From Flaccisagitta enflata (Eukaryota; Chaetognatha; Sagittoidea; Aphragmophora), in contig OZ231128.1 in the NCBI GenBank assembly GCA_965153355.1, positions 16,616,001 through 16,680,000 of the forward strand: DNA of 64,000 bases, in the 5' to 3' direction. The position numbers were made by a program, and so were the translations under genes. Within the stretch, counting starts at the first letter, position 1. Every line of letters starts with the position of its first letter. The notes under the pieces were generated by a model. The model was given only the letters and a program-made list of their open reading frames with translations, made no database searches and had not been told where the DNA came from. Shown piece after piece: positions 23,145 to 32,980 of this stretch.

Positions 23145-23843
23145 GTAGTCAGGCGTGCAGGTGGGCAGGGGCAGTGATAAAAGAGATTAACCATGCTATT
23201 GGGCACTGGGCAGGAGTAGTAATGCAAAAACCAAGTAAAATAGTCGCAAAAGCGTTAGATGGTCAGCGGTACCCGTTGCCCCTGTGTGAGTGTATGTGGG
23301 TAGGAGGTGGTTAGTGGGGCAGCGGCCCCGAAGGGCCCGATGACCTATGCTGATTTTATTTGAGCCTGAATATAATATAATATAAAATTTAAGCTATCAA
23401 AGGAAGCAAGCTTTTTACGACTTGCTCTTCGAGATGATAGCTGTTCCGTCGAATTACAATTTACGTGGCAAAGAAAATTAACCAGTCAGTAGTTCATAAG
23501 AACCAAAAGCGAAAATTGTTACCATGCAACTGCTAAAAATTGAAAATTCTATGTTCAAAATATCCAAAATTGACCAGTCACTAGTTTTAAAAATCAAAAG
23601 TGTAAATCAGTAAAGGAAAAAGTTGCATATTCACCAAAATTTTCAACGACTTTCCAATATATAAAAATAAAGACTATAAATACTTCCAAATAGAAAATAT
23701 GATGCTTTTATAAGTGCAAATAATATCAGTGATTATTCTCTGAGCAAATACTAAAGATTTCATGATACTAAAAAACCATTTGTAAAGAGAGAAAAAAAAA
23801 TCTGATTTGATCATTGTGCTCTTATGGTCTCTAAGTTAGTGAG

Positions 23844-24925
23844 TCATTTAATGGGAAAGCATGCTATTCTTCGCTCGCGACGGCCGCCAATAACTTTGAA
23901 AAACTTGACGCTTTTTTCATCTGCAGTAAGAGAATTGTTCAAATGCTCAGCGTCTTGCCGCAATTTAATCTCCCATGCTTTTTCCACTTGACATTCCAAT
24001 TTTGTCATGTCGTGAGTGATAATCACCCCGTTCCATTTCTCCATTCCTCTCAGCTTCTTTGCCATCAGGAGCATTGCCCTCTTTTTTTCTGAGCATACAA
24101 ATTTAACGACCAGGGGGCGCAAATTGCTACTGTTTGATGTTCCAACACGAAAATGATGAACAATGTCCGTAGAAGGATCCAGGTCCAGGTCCAAGTCACC
24201 AGCAAGCAATTTGATCATGGCAAGATCGTCATCTGTTTCCTGTTGACCAAAAATGATGATGTTGTTTCTCTTTCGTTCGCGCAAGACCCATTCTGGAACA
24301 AATTGCACAGGTGTGCCTTTATTCATTGTGGCAGGGTTGGTTGAACTTTGTGCAGAATTGTGAATTTCATCCACTTTTGCCTTGATGGCTTGAAATTCGG
24401 TTTGGAGCTCCTGTAATCTGACGTCAGTTGATGTTGTTCTTTCTCCAATGGCATCCATCTTGGTCTTCAATTCATCTTTTATACGCCTGTTTTTTTCCAT
24501 CTCCTCCGCAAACTTGCGATTTGTTGCATCTAACTGTTGTTGTGATTTAGTCAATTTCTTTCCAAAGGCTTCAAATTCGGTTTTTGAGGCAACTGATGCT
24601 TAACCACTTGGGCTTTGAAGGCTTCAAGTTCGGTTTTTGAGGCAACCTGATGCTTAACCACTTGGGCTTTGAAGGAATCAGCACTTGTGATATGATTTTT
24701 CATTTTAATGGTTAGCATGGCAATTGTTTCATTCAAAGCTGTATGATTATTGTTAATGCCTTCCATGACTTTTTCAAAACCTTCAAAACCTTTTTTGAAG
24801 GTCATGAGTAGAGCATCCATTTTGGTTTTCCATTCATTTGTTTCTTTTGACTCTTTTTCCAGTTGCGCAATATCATGCTGTATTTTCTCCATGTCTTGAG
24901 CTTTATTAACACGGAAAGATGACAA
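23844..24925 (-). pseudogene. LINE-type ORF1 relic (coiled coil + RRM-like), one frameshift
   Basis: Read on the minus strand from the ATG at 24925 to the stop at 23844. The first ~120 residues are coiled-coil-like and rich in Lys, Glu and Gln. The second half has RERKRNNIIIFGQ, an Asp-rich segment, IVHHFRVGTS, RPLVVKFVCSEKKRAMLL and KFFKVIGGRRERRI. This pattern fits the RRM-type domain and C-terminal part of ORF1 proteins of many invertebrate non-LTR retrotransposons. The frame is broken near 24593 by loss of one base inside the first of two 54-bp tandem units. No reverse transcriptase follows downstream; only ~700 bp separate the stop from exon 2 of the receptor, so the element is 5'-only or rearranged. 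It lies antisense in receptor intron 2. ORF1 proteins bind RNA. Confidence 0.65.
24568..24674 (-). repeat. Two 54-bp tandem units in the ORF1 coiled coil
   Basis: GCTTCAARTTCGGTTTTTGA, GGCAACCTGATGCTTAACCA and CTTGGGCTTTGAAG appear twice (24568-24620 and 24621-24674). Each full unit codes 18 residues (ASKTELEAFKAQVVKHQV). The first unit lacks one C of CAACCTG, the cause of the frameshift. Confidence 0.9.
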
Positions 24926-25360
24926 TTTCCTTCAGTAAGATTCAGTCTTTGGTTCTGTGAAGTAGTTTTTTTTTTTTAGCGAAGGAGTAAACGGTTTTGT
25001 AACACAAATTCTTAGCTGTAGTTGTTACACAAGAAGACCGAGGTTGGAGAACTGATTCAACTTGGACTTTAGATTCCAAACAAATATGAGGCGATGAGAG
25101 AGTGAGACCACGATAGCGATTTTTTTTGATGATGAAATAAAATCAATCCCATTAATGATGGTACTTTCTTTCAAAGTTTTGACCCTTCCCGTTGACTGAT
25201 TGAGATGAAAATTTGCAGTTGGGTGGAGAACAAAAAGATGGAATTTTGAGTGTATTTACAGCCGATTACATTATGGTTGAAGCAGTTTTTTGATGATTTT
25301 TCTTGGAAAGCCACGAAGGTCGAAGAGAGATCGTGTTTCTTCGCCACGTCACGTTGTTAG

Positions 25361-25800
25361 TTAGCCTGGAGGCTTGGATTTGTGCCTAAAAGCTAGGATT
25401 TGAGCCTCAATACTAGGATTTGAGCCTCAAGGCTGGGATTTGAGCCTCAAGGATGGGATTTGAGCCTCAAGGATGGGATTTGAGCCTCGAGGCTGTGATT
25501 TGAACCTCGAGGCTGTGATTTGAGCCTCGAGGCTGTGATTTGAGCCTCGAGCCTGGGATTTGAGCCTCAAGGCTGGGATTTGAGCCTCAAGGCTGGGATT
25601 TGAGCCTCGAACCTGGGATTTGAGCCTCAAGGCTGGGATTTGAGCCTCAAGACTGGGATTTAAACCTCAAGGCTGGGATTTGAGCCTTGAGGCTGGAATT
25701 TGAGCCTCAAGGCTGGGATTTGAGCCTCGAGGCTGGGATTTGGGCCTTGAGGCTGGGATTTGGGCCTCGAGGCTTGGATTTGGGCCTTGATGCTGGAATA
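25361..25800. repeat. 20-bp minisatellite, 22 copies without indels
   Basis: TGAGCCTCAAGGCTGGGATT and point variants fill 440 bp in perfect 20-bp register. Variants (CTCAA/CTCGA/CTTGA; GGGATT/GTGATT) are clustered, as expected from local unit duplication. Diverged single copies occur inverted at about 27540-27640. Confidence 0.95.
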
Positions 25801-25946
25801 TGGTCTCCAGGGGGGGGGTACACTGAAGAAGGAGAAATTTCCCCATATGTGAAAGCATAGGTCATCGGCCCCTTCGGGGCCGCTGCCCAAAAAGTAAAGT
25901 TTGACTGACGGGTAGAGGGACCAACCAACGGACGGACGGACAGACA
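25801..25946. repeat. Composite: G-run, CCCCATATGTG motif, S hairpin, H-core fragment
   Basis: A nine-base G-run, GAAATTTCCCCATATGTGAA, CATCGGCCCCTTCGGGGCCG (perfect 7-bp-stem hairpin at 25864-25880), CTGCCCAAAAAG, then GGACCAACCAACGGACGGAC. The same order of pieces recurs at other sites. Confidence 0.7.
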
Positions 25947-26106
25947 TATCAAATCAATGACTGCTTCTGATTCTTCCAGTTCCTTGGGCTTGGTTAGTTT
26001 TTTCGTCTCTAAGAAGCAAAAACTGTACAGTGTAATGAAACTAATATAAATAAACCAAGATTAAAATTTTGACCGATATTCAAATTTTGCCTTTGTTTGT
26101 ACTCAG

Positions 26107-26759
26107 CCGAAGGCGAAATCGTTTCCTGGCGAGCTGTGGAGATTTATTTTTGGGTGATCACGATCGTTTTCTTCGGCGGGATCGCGTTGGCGATGATAAT
26201 CATGGGATCGACGATTGTGTTGAAAATCAAAGAACATCGTCTCATCCTCGGCGGCCGCACGGAATTCACCGTCAACGGCGGACGGCGTCACGTCGAGGAG
26301 ACGCCCTTGATGATGATTCCACCGTCAAGACGGAATTATGACGCCCAAAACGGAAGAGTCATCCGATTTGGTTGTGTGGTGGCGCGTGGCTTTGGTTGTG
26401 GATGTGGCTACAACTGTGGTGGTAGTAGTGGCATTACCACAGATTGGGTAGAAGTGAGAGGTAGGAGCCATAGTCGAGGAGATGACGCTAGCGGGAGAAG
26501 AGGATGCGTGGACCAGGGTATTCAGTTGAACAACCAACATCTTCTTGGTAACAACGTTTACGACAACCACAACCGCCGATTCTGTGATAGCGGGGGTAGC
26601 GGTGGTGATGGTGGTGGTGGTGGTGCTGGTGGTAATAGTAGTAATGACGGTGTTGATGGTATTAGCATTGGATTACTAATGTCGCCGATGGTGGTGGGGG
26701 TGGAAGAGGATGACATCAGGAAGAGTGGACAAGAATCTGTCACACCTCCACCTGTTGGG
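26107..26759 (+). CDS. Class A GPCR, coding exon 3 (TM5, long inner loop 3)
   Basis: CC at the exon start completes Ser 200 with the T from exon 2. TM5 is about residues 208-238 (VEIYFWVITIVFFGGIALAM and on), without the usual TM5 proline. It is followed by a basic segment (KIKEHR) and a third inner loop of unusual length, rich in Gly, Asn, Asp and Ser and including a run of about 12 glycines and serines. The exon ends at a strong donor, GTTGGG|GTAAGT, in phase 0; reading through would stop at 26810. Much of the loop (26380-26660) is low complexity and may be disordered. A cryptic intron inside it cannot be excluded. Confidence 0.75.
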
Positions 26760-27983
26760 GTAAGTCAAAGTGATGTCAGTGTGATAATCAGGTTTCGAGC
26801 GGGAAAGTGAACCAGTGAACCAGTGAATGTGAAAAGAGAGTTGCGGCACCTAACTTACTAGCTTTTTCTTCTTGTTTTTATTCCCCGCATTTATGATTTT
26901 ATCTTTCTTACACGAGCCTATAATCTCTTTTATGGTTGTAAAGTTTCGCAACTTTTTGGTGAAGTCATGATATGTAACTCACTAAAAACGAGTTTAACGA
27001 CTTTGTGAGTTATTTCCATGGAAGTTTTATGCAGTTCCCATCACTGAACGATTTGTTGTGCCAAAATATTGAATGATGATGATAACAAAAGTGCAAAAGC
27101 CGACAGCTGCTAATTGATGTATAACCATAGGAGACAATGCTTTCTGTAGGGATCAGTGAAATGATTGAAATAGATATAGAAAAGTTAATTCTATGAAAAA
27201 TAAACAAGTTCAAACAATTTTTACTTGAAGAAAGGTAAATGCGATGAAAACTCTACTTGGTAGGGTGTAGTTGCTTCATCCCCAACTCCAAGTCAACAGG
27301 CCTTTTCCTTCCTTTGAGGGAGTAAATCAATTTGAATTAGAAACAGTGGAGGCAGAAGTGGTGAAATAACCTTCGAAAATCGTCCTTGGTTTTTGGGCAA
27401 AGGCCTCAAGGGGCATATGACCCAAGCTTTCACATGTGGGGAAATTTCTTGTTCTTCTTGTTCCTTGTCTTCTTCCTTTCCTAGGACCCTAATCCTAGCA
27501 TTGAGGCGCAAACCATGGGATTTAAGCTAGAAATTTCCAATTTCCAATTTAGGCCTAAATTTCAGCCTTCAAGCTGAAACCCCAGCCTTGAGGCCCAAAT
27601 CCCTGCTTCGATACCCAAATCAAAGCCTTGTAGCCCTCTCAACTGATGTAGCAGTGTATGGTCAGGAGTATCTGAGCGGTGCTTAAGTCAGTTGTGATTA
27701 AAGTTGAGGGAGGGGGGGAGGAAGACTATGGATAATATGATCAAGAACTTAGAAACCATAAATGGGTCTCCACGGTTGGGACCTTGGTGTTTGAAGCCTG
27801 GATTTGGCTCTTCAATGCCAAGATCTGGATCTAGCGGGCCAGAATCCTGTTGCCAGAGGAAAATATTTCAGTATCAGGGTCCTCTTTGGACAGTGGCAGC
27901 TGAAAGATTTTTAATGATAACCCATTAGCCCAAGTATACATTATTGGTCCCTTTTAGGTTCTTTCCATCTGATCTCAATGTAA

Positions 27984-28125
27984 ACAAGGCTAGATTCACG
28001 GCAAGACAGTCGAAGACGGTTGGGCAGGAGTGGTAATGCAAAAACCGCTCGTGATCCAAAAATATTTTGGACCGACGGACCGACAGACCGACCGACATGG
28101 CAAGGTGTAGAGTCATTTGCCCCAA
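27984..28125 (+). repeat. H-family element
   Basis: AACAAGGCTAGATTCACGGC, GACAGTCGAAGACGGTTGGG, ATGCAAAAACCGCTCG, GACCGACGGACCGACAGACC, GGTGTAGAGTCATTTGCCCC and AACTAAC. The terminal hairpin is decayed. Confidence 0.75.
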
Positions 28126-28604
28126 CTAACAAACTTTGCACATCGGATACCGCAGACCATTTAACGCTTTAACAACTTAACGACCATTCCGCTCCTCTGT
28201 TAACGCACGTAGGAAGTTTCTCTCCATCTTTGTCTTAATGACCCTTCTTTGGTCGCGCGCGAGAGACTCATATTAGTCTTAATAGATGCTTTGTTTGTCG
28301 GTGAATCCCTCGATCAAACCATTATTCTGTCTGTCTGTTTTGGATATTTTTCACACTTTTTGCAATGCAACCACATGGGTGGCTTTGTCTTACAGTTGGT
28401 TTGTAATGGATTTTTGATAGGCTTAGACTCCGAATGGATGTTTTTGCTAAATGGAAAACTAGGAGTGATGCGCGTAGTAACTAGTCAGTGAGGGTTCACA
28501 AGGCCCTCTTCCATATCTTTCAGTTTGGGTATAGTGAGGGGTATTGTTCCACTTGTTATATTAGAATCAAAACTTTTCTCTTTGCAATGTTGTCGTCGTC
28601 ATTT

Positions 28605-28605
28605 T

Positions 28606-28696
<91 letters not shown>
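28605..28696. repeat. (TTG)n microsatellite
   Basis: About 30 uninterrupted TTG units. Confidence 0.97.
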
Positions 28697-28885
28697 CTTT
28701 GGTCGGTTTGTCAACTTAGTAGTTGACAGGTCATCACCATTTGGGGTAAAAGGCTCACGAACAAGTTAGGTTCCATTTTTTGCGCTGACGATGTCAATTT
28801 GTCATCTTGCTCGTGGCGTTGACAAGGAATCATCTCTCGGGGTAAAACATCCACCTCTCTTCTTTTCTTATTTATTTTTGTCCTT

Positions 28886-29057
28886 TTTTAGTCGCGTACT
28901 ACACGACTCTACACCCTGCTATGTCCGTCCGTCCGTCGGTTGGTTGGTTGGTCCCCATTATGTCTTTGCGGTCTTTGGCATCAGTGCCCCTGCCCAAATG
29001 CTCTAGTAGCTCAAATACTGCCCCTGCCTACCCACACGCGACTGGGGTAGCCGTATA
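28886..29057 (-). repeat. H-family element
   Basis: TTTTTAGTCGCGTACTACAC, GACTCTACACCCTGCTATG, (GTCC/GTTG)n, TGCCCCTGCCCAAATGCTCT and ACACGCGACTGGGGTAGCCG. Confidence 0.8.
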
Positions 29058-29418
29058 TGTCAGTAATTCTGTCGGTCCACTTTGTATTGTCTGTCTGTCT
29101 GTCCGCTTAATTTCTGTCTGTCTGAGATTGTTGGACTTAGCCATCGTCTTTGCCAGAATGATTATTCACTTTGAACCATGATCCAACTTCATTAATTCAT
29201 GTTCAGCTGCGATGGTTTTGTAACTCTATTAAAGGTTTTTTTTCATCCTATCTTTTTTCTATATTCCTTTCTGTGCTTTGTTTTGATCCCTATTTCTAAC
29301 TATCTGTCTTCTCACAAAGTTTTCTCTCCGTTGATTTCTTTCATTTTGGGTTTGTGGACATCTGTTTTTTTCACCCGGAGTCGTTATGTGCAGTCAATCA
29401 AAGATGGCTAACGTCTCT

Positions 29419-29456
<38 letters not shown>

Positions 29457-29685
29457 GGTGTGTGTATGGACTGGTGTTGCCATTATGGCTCAAATCGTTT
29501 GTTCAAATTTGAATTTTGTTGGATTACATATGAAGTGGACTACATGAATCAAAACCGCACCTTTACCAAAAGAATGGAAATAACAAAAACAAACAAAAAT
29601 GCCCTTAGGATTAGGTTGATCCTCGGCTATCAGTCTCATATTACCAAGACATTTCAAAGACAGTTCTTGTGCAAATACATGTATC

Positions 29686-29687
<2 letters not shown>

Positions 29688-29735
<48 letters not shown>
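29688..29735. repeat. (CT)n forming the intron 3 polypyrimidine tract
   Basis: About 24 CT units, then TTTTTGCCATCCCCTCTACAG at the acceptor. The array ends 20 bases before the AG. Confidence 0.9.
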
Positions 29736-29739
<4 letters not shown>

Positions 29740-29755
29740 GCCATCCCCTCTACAG

Positions 29756-30718
29756 AATTGCCATCGTCAATCTCAAACATCGATGACGACGATGTTAGCA
29801 ACAACAACAACAACAACGACAACAGCATCAACCACCGCAGCAGAAACAATGACAACAACATCTCCAACGACGAGGTTCCGGGAAACGATTCCAGCAGCCT
29901 TGTCCAAAGCGACAACAACGGCAACCACAACCACAACAACAACAACAACTATCGAGTTAGTCCGTCATCTGACGGATGATTTTCAGTATTTAGTCGCCGC
30001 CATCGCGTTTCTCTACGTTCTTTGTCAACTTCCGGTGATGATAGAGAGCGTCTTAATGATGGTCGGTGTAGACACGGGAGGCTTGATGACCAGACTCACG
30101 TTCGCGGCGCTCGTCTTCAACTCTACCTTCAACTTGCCGCTGTATTTACTCTTTTCCCGAAAAATGCGTCAGACTTTTTTCCAAATTCTTCGGGAAATGC
30201 GCGATGACTTGTATCGTAGTGGCGATTCTGATAGGAGGCGCGAGGAAGCCTCTTTGACATCCTCTAGCACCAAGAACAACGCGCGAATGGATGGTGGTAG
30301 GGGTGGTATGGGTGGTGGAGGAAGGCATTGGATGGGTGGAGGAAGGCTTTGGATGGGTGGTGGAGGAGGGGATGGCGTGGGCGGTGGAGGAAGGGATGGT
30401 TCGGGTAGTGGTGGAGGTAGGGATGGTGCGAGTGGTGGAGGAAGTAATGGTTTAGGAAGTGGTGGAGGTAGGGGTGGTCCGAATGGTGGAGGAAGTGATG
30501 GTTTGGGAGGTGGTGGAAGTAGGAATGATATGGATGGCGGAGGTAGAGGCAGTGTGGGTGGTGAAGGTAGTGGTAATATGGGTGGTGGAGGAAGGAGTGG
30601 CTTGGCTGGGGGAGGTAGGGGTGGTATAAATGGTGATAGAGGTAGGGGTGGTATGGATGGTGGCAGAGGCAGGGAAGGTATGAGTGGTGGTGGTGGCAAT
30701 TCACAGCAGCGTATTTGA
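29756..30718 (+). CDS. Class A GPCR, coding exon 4 (inner loop 3 end, TM6, TM7, tail)
   Basis: Joins exon 3 in phase 0. About 65 Thr-rich residues coded by an (ACA/AAC)n-like stretch complete inner loop 3, making that loop about 250 residues. TM6 is about residues 493-516, with LCQLP at the CWxP site (Trp to Gln). TM7 ends with FNSTFNLPLYLLF: the NPxxY motif reads NLPLY (543-547), with the proline shifted one place. SRKMRQTFFQILREM fits helix 8. The last ~140 residues are a Gly-rich tail built from GGGGR/GGGS-like repeats, coded by a degenerate minisatellite. Stop TGA at 30716-30718. The TM6-TM7-helix 8 succession makes the GPCR call firm. The odd motifs suggest a divergent orphan receptor rather than a decayed copy, as the frame is intact throughout. 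Confidence 0.85.
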   Translation, partial: NCHRQSQTSMTTMLATTTTTTTTASTTAAETMTTTSPTTRFRETIPAALSKATTTATTTTTTTTTIELVRHLTDDFQYLVAAIAFLYVLCQLPVMIESVLMMVGVDTGGLMTRLTFAALVFNSTFNLPLYLLFSRKMRQTFFQILREMRDDLYRSGDSDRRREEASLTSSSTKNNARMDGGRGGMGGGGRHWMGGGRLWMGGGGGDGVGGGGRDGSGSGGGRDGASGGGSNGLGSGGGRGGPNGGGSDGLGGGGSRNDMDGGGRGSVGGEGSGNMGGGGRSGLAGGGRGGINGDRGRGGMDGGRGREGMSGGGGNSQQRI

Positions 30719-30862
30719 TTTGGTTTCCGTAGCTGCTGCGGTAGCTCATGTCAGACATTGATTGTGTCAGACTTAAAGAGAAGAAGAAGAAGAAGAAGAA
30801 GAAGAAGAAGAAGAAGAAGAAGAAGAAGAAGAAGAAGAAGAAGAAGAAGAAGGAGAAGAAGA
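30719..30862. repeat. (GAA)n array after the receptor stop
   Basis: About 75 bp of (GAA/GAG)n from 30780, within the likely 3' UTR. No AATAAA was found close behind the stop codon. Confidence 0.9.
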
Positions 30863-31029
30863 TAGTAAAATTGCATATTGTTTTGGGAGAAGATTGGTCG
30901 GCCCTTAAAGTCTTTGCTCAGATACGCAAAGGAAAATGGTGGAATGGGACGAGGCAGCGGTGAAAGAGGAAAAGGAGGAGGCTCGATTTAAGGAATTAAC
31001 GAATTTCGGTTACAACCCGCAACAACCGA
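30863..31029. other. No gene seen; probable receptor 3' flank
   Basis: No polyadenylation signal is obvious; a GGAGGA-rich stretch lies near 30970. Confidence 0.35.
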
Positions 31030-31183
31030 CCAATCAGTAATGGAATTCCGCCTATAACAAATGTGAAATCTTGACATGTGATTTCTTTATATTCCTTTTA
31101 TTGGCAATAAGACTAAGAGAAATCCGCCTATAACAAATGAAAATTGTTGGTCCCTTGACATTCGTTATAACAAGGTTCAACTG
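31030..31183. mobile_element. pogo/Tigger-like end or small MITE
   Basis: The right end reads, on the minus strand from a TA at 31184-31185, CAGTTGAACCTTGTTATAAC then GAATGTCAAGG, a pattern typical of pogo-type mariner relatives. An inner motif, CCGCCTATAACAAATG, occurs twice (about 31050 and 31122). The left terminus is not clear. Confidence 0.55.
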
Positions 31184-31194
31184 TATGTTAAAAA

Positions 31195-31670
31195 CTCCGA
31201 TTTTTTATTGCGTGCACACGATTCTTTAGTGCGATATGTCGGTCTTTCGGTCTGTTCGTCTGTCAGTCTGTCATAACATGCTTTTTTTGGTCTCCCGGAA
31301 CGGTATTCTTATATCGCTGCCCCTGCCCAATGACCAATAAGTTTTGGCGTCTATGCCCTTGCCCATTCGTACTAGTAGTAATAGATTTTGACTGATGTTT
31401 TTACTTCATTCTTGATTACTCACCATATATGTCACTAAAAAAAACTAAAGTAGTGGCTTAAGTGTAATTCTTTATGTGGCACAAGGTTTCTCATCGAAAG
31501 TTTACAGGTTTTCTCATAAAAAAAAGAGTCTGATTTTCTAACCACACTTGCGCTATAGGAAAATGCAGTGGCACACAGATACTCGTTGTTGAATTGCGAG
31601 CGGTTTTTACATTACGGCCCCTGCCCAACCGTCCGCAACTGTCTTGCCGTGTATCCGGCCCTGTTCCTTA
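31195..31670 (-). repeat. H-family fragments
   Basis: 31200-31290: TTGCGTGCACACGATTCTTT, (GGTC/TGTC)n; 31310-31370: CTGCCCCTGCCCAATG; 31590-31668: GCGAGCGGTTTTTACATTAC, GGCCCCTGCCCAACCGTCCG, CCGTGTATCCGGCCCTGTT. Possibly one element split by ~250 bp of unrelated sequence. Confidence 0.6.
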
Positions 31671-32084
31671 ATGAATGTCTCTGTTTCCCTCTTTACCCCC
31701 GATTTGTCTTTCCTAATGACCTCTGTTGTTTGTTTTCTCACCTATTGGTACCAAATCTCTACCATGCACCTTGCCTATTTCTTAAATCTCTGGTGCCTTG
31801 TATGGATATACGCAAATATTATCTTAGTTGTGCGAGGATGAATTTTAATCTTAGTCGAGTTCAAACAACCTAACAAGCAACTCTGTCTGTAGGTCGGCTT
31901 AAGAATGGACATCAACTCGTCTACTTAAAATCTTTTTTTTTTTATTAAAGATTGTCGACAAAATGATTCAGAAGAAATGATTTTTAGGGACCAAAAATCT
32001 GGCTTTTATCTCTTGTATATGTCAAAGCACGTAAAGCTGCAGTGCATAATTCAAATGCGTATCCCTGAATCTTCAGATTAACTA
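31671..32084. other. No gene seen
   Basis: A short frame (31568-31873) begins in the H fragment and has no domain; nothing else is visible. Confidence 0.4.
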
Positions 32085-32665
32085 CAGTGGGGTTCGTGGA
32101 ATAACAGCCTAAACTGGAGGAAGGTATTTAAGTGTCTTAATTTCATTTGACAAACTTGATATTTGAAATATAAGTTGTTCACTCGATGCCTTTGTTCCTG
32201 AGTTTTTTGGTTGCTATGGAAACCAAAATTATTTTTTCAAACATTTATAACCACTAAAATATCAATATTTTGAGAAATATTGTCAGGGAACATTGCTCAA
32301 AATTAAATTTTCTACAACTTTCCCACAGTATGTTCTATAAGAATATTGCTCATTTGGCGGTTGCTAGGGGGCATCACACCTAGCAACCGCTAAATGATGC
32401 TCCCTAGCAACGGCTAAACTAGCAATATTGTTACACAACATACTGTGGGAAAGTTGTAGCAAATTTAATTCTGAGCAATGTTCCCTGATAATATTTGTCA
32501 AAATATCGATATCCTAGTTGTGATAAATGTTCAAAAAAACAATTTTAGTTTCCATAGCAACCGAAAAACTCAGGGATAAAAGCATCAAGTGAACAACTTA
32601 TATTTAAAATATCAAGTTTCTCAAATGAAATTAAGACACTTAAATACCTTCCTCCAGTTTAGGCC
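32085..32665. mobile_element. Foldback MITE, relative of 13631-14192
   Basis: The left end after TA reads CAGTGGGGTTCGTGGAATAA. From GCCTAAACTGGAGG (32107) to CCTCCAGTTTAGGC (about 32651-32665) the two halves pair, through ATACCTTCCTCC, CTTATATTTAAAATATC and the CAACTTTCCCACAGTATG core shared with the 13.6-kb element. The outermost 22 bases are missing on the right, where GTGCCGGCGACC follows. The same outer end in intact form is at 47427-47473. Confidence 0.75.
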
Positions 32666-32907
32666 AGGTGGTGCCGGCGACCAGTAGATGTGTAAAAGAG
32701 CTTTTCACTGTACAAGGCTTTTGAATGATGCATTTTGACCCTCTTATTTGTGTTTTTGTTTATATTTTATTTGTTTAATTTTTTGTATAATTTCATTCTT
32801 TTTATTTATGTATATATATTCATTCGTAATGTTAGTCTAAGCATAAATGTTGTGTCATCATTTTAAAGAATTCTTTATGTAAATTTCACATTTTAAAATT
32901 TTCCCGT
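32666..32907. other. AT-rich, no gene seen
   Basis: Begins with the GGTGGTGCCGGCGACC segment related to 47427; otherwise nothing visible. Confidence 0.35.
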
Positions 32908-32980
32908 GTTGCTTCACCAAGATTCGAACCAGCAACCTTCTAATCTGAAATCCGCGATCATACCACTTCACCACCGGGAC
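32908..32980 (-). tRNA. tRNA-like pseudogene or SINE head
   Basis: On the minus strand, a perfect A box (TGGTGAAGTGG, 32973-32963) and B box (GGTTCGAATC, 32930-32921) are spaced 43 bases start to start, as in a tRNA without intron. The T arm pairs only in part, and the anticodon and acceptor stems do not pair, so no isotype can be assigned. It is better read as a degenerate tRNA copy or the head of a tRNA-derived SINE. Confidence 0.5.

Larger units (their letters stand above)
23145..26106 (+). other. Receptor intron 2
   Basis: It begins in an H-family fragment (23146-23240) followed by an S-type hairpin motif (23314-23335: GGGCAGCGGCCCCGAAGGGC). It then holds AT-rich sequence to 23840, an antisense LINE ORF1 relic, unremarkable sequence at 24930-25360, a 440-bp minisatellite and a composite repeat at 25801-25946. 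Acceptor TTTGTTTGTACTCAG at 26106. Confidence 0.75.
26760..29755 (+). other. Receptor intron 3
   Basis: Donor GTAAGT at 26760. Contents: unremarkable AT-rich sequence to 27390; an inverted CACATGTGGGGAAATTTCTT motif at 27431; diverged inverted copies of the 20-bp unit (27540-27640); H elements at 27984 and 28889; a (TTG)n; a (CT)n at 29415-29455; and a (CT)n tract just before the acceptor CTCTACAG at 29748-29755. Confidence 0.75.

Noticed and set aside
23155-23166. CAG|GTGGGC as donor of receptor exon 2
   Set aside because: Looks stronger than GTAGTC but leaves two bases, which does not fit the exon 3 acceptor phase.
29490-30758. Minus-strand frames of 150-176 residues over receptor exon 4
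   Set aside because: Pro-, Leu- or His-rich antisense shadows of the Gly-rich and Thr-rich coding repeats.
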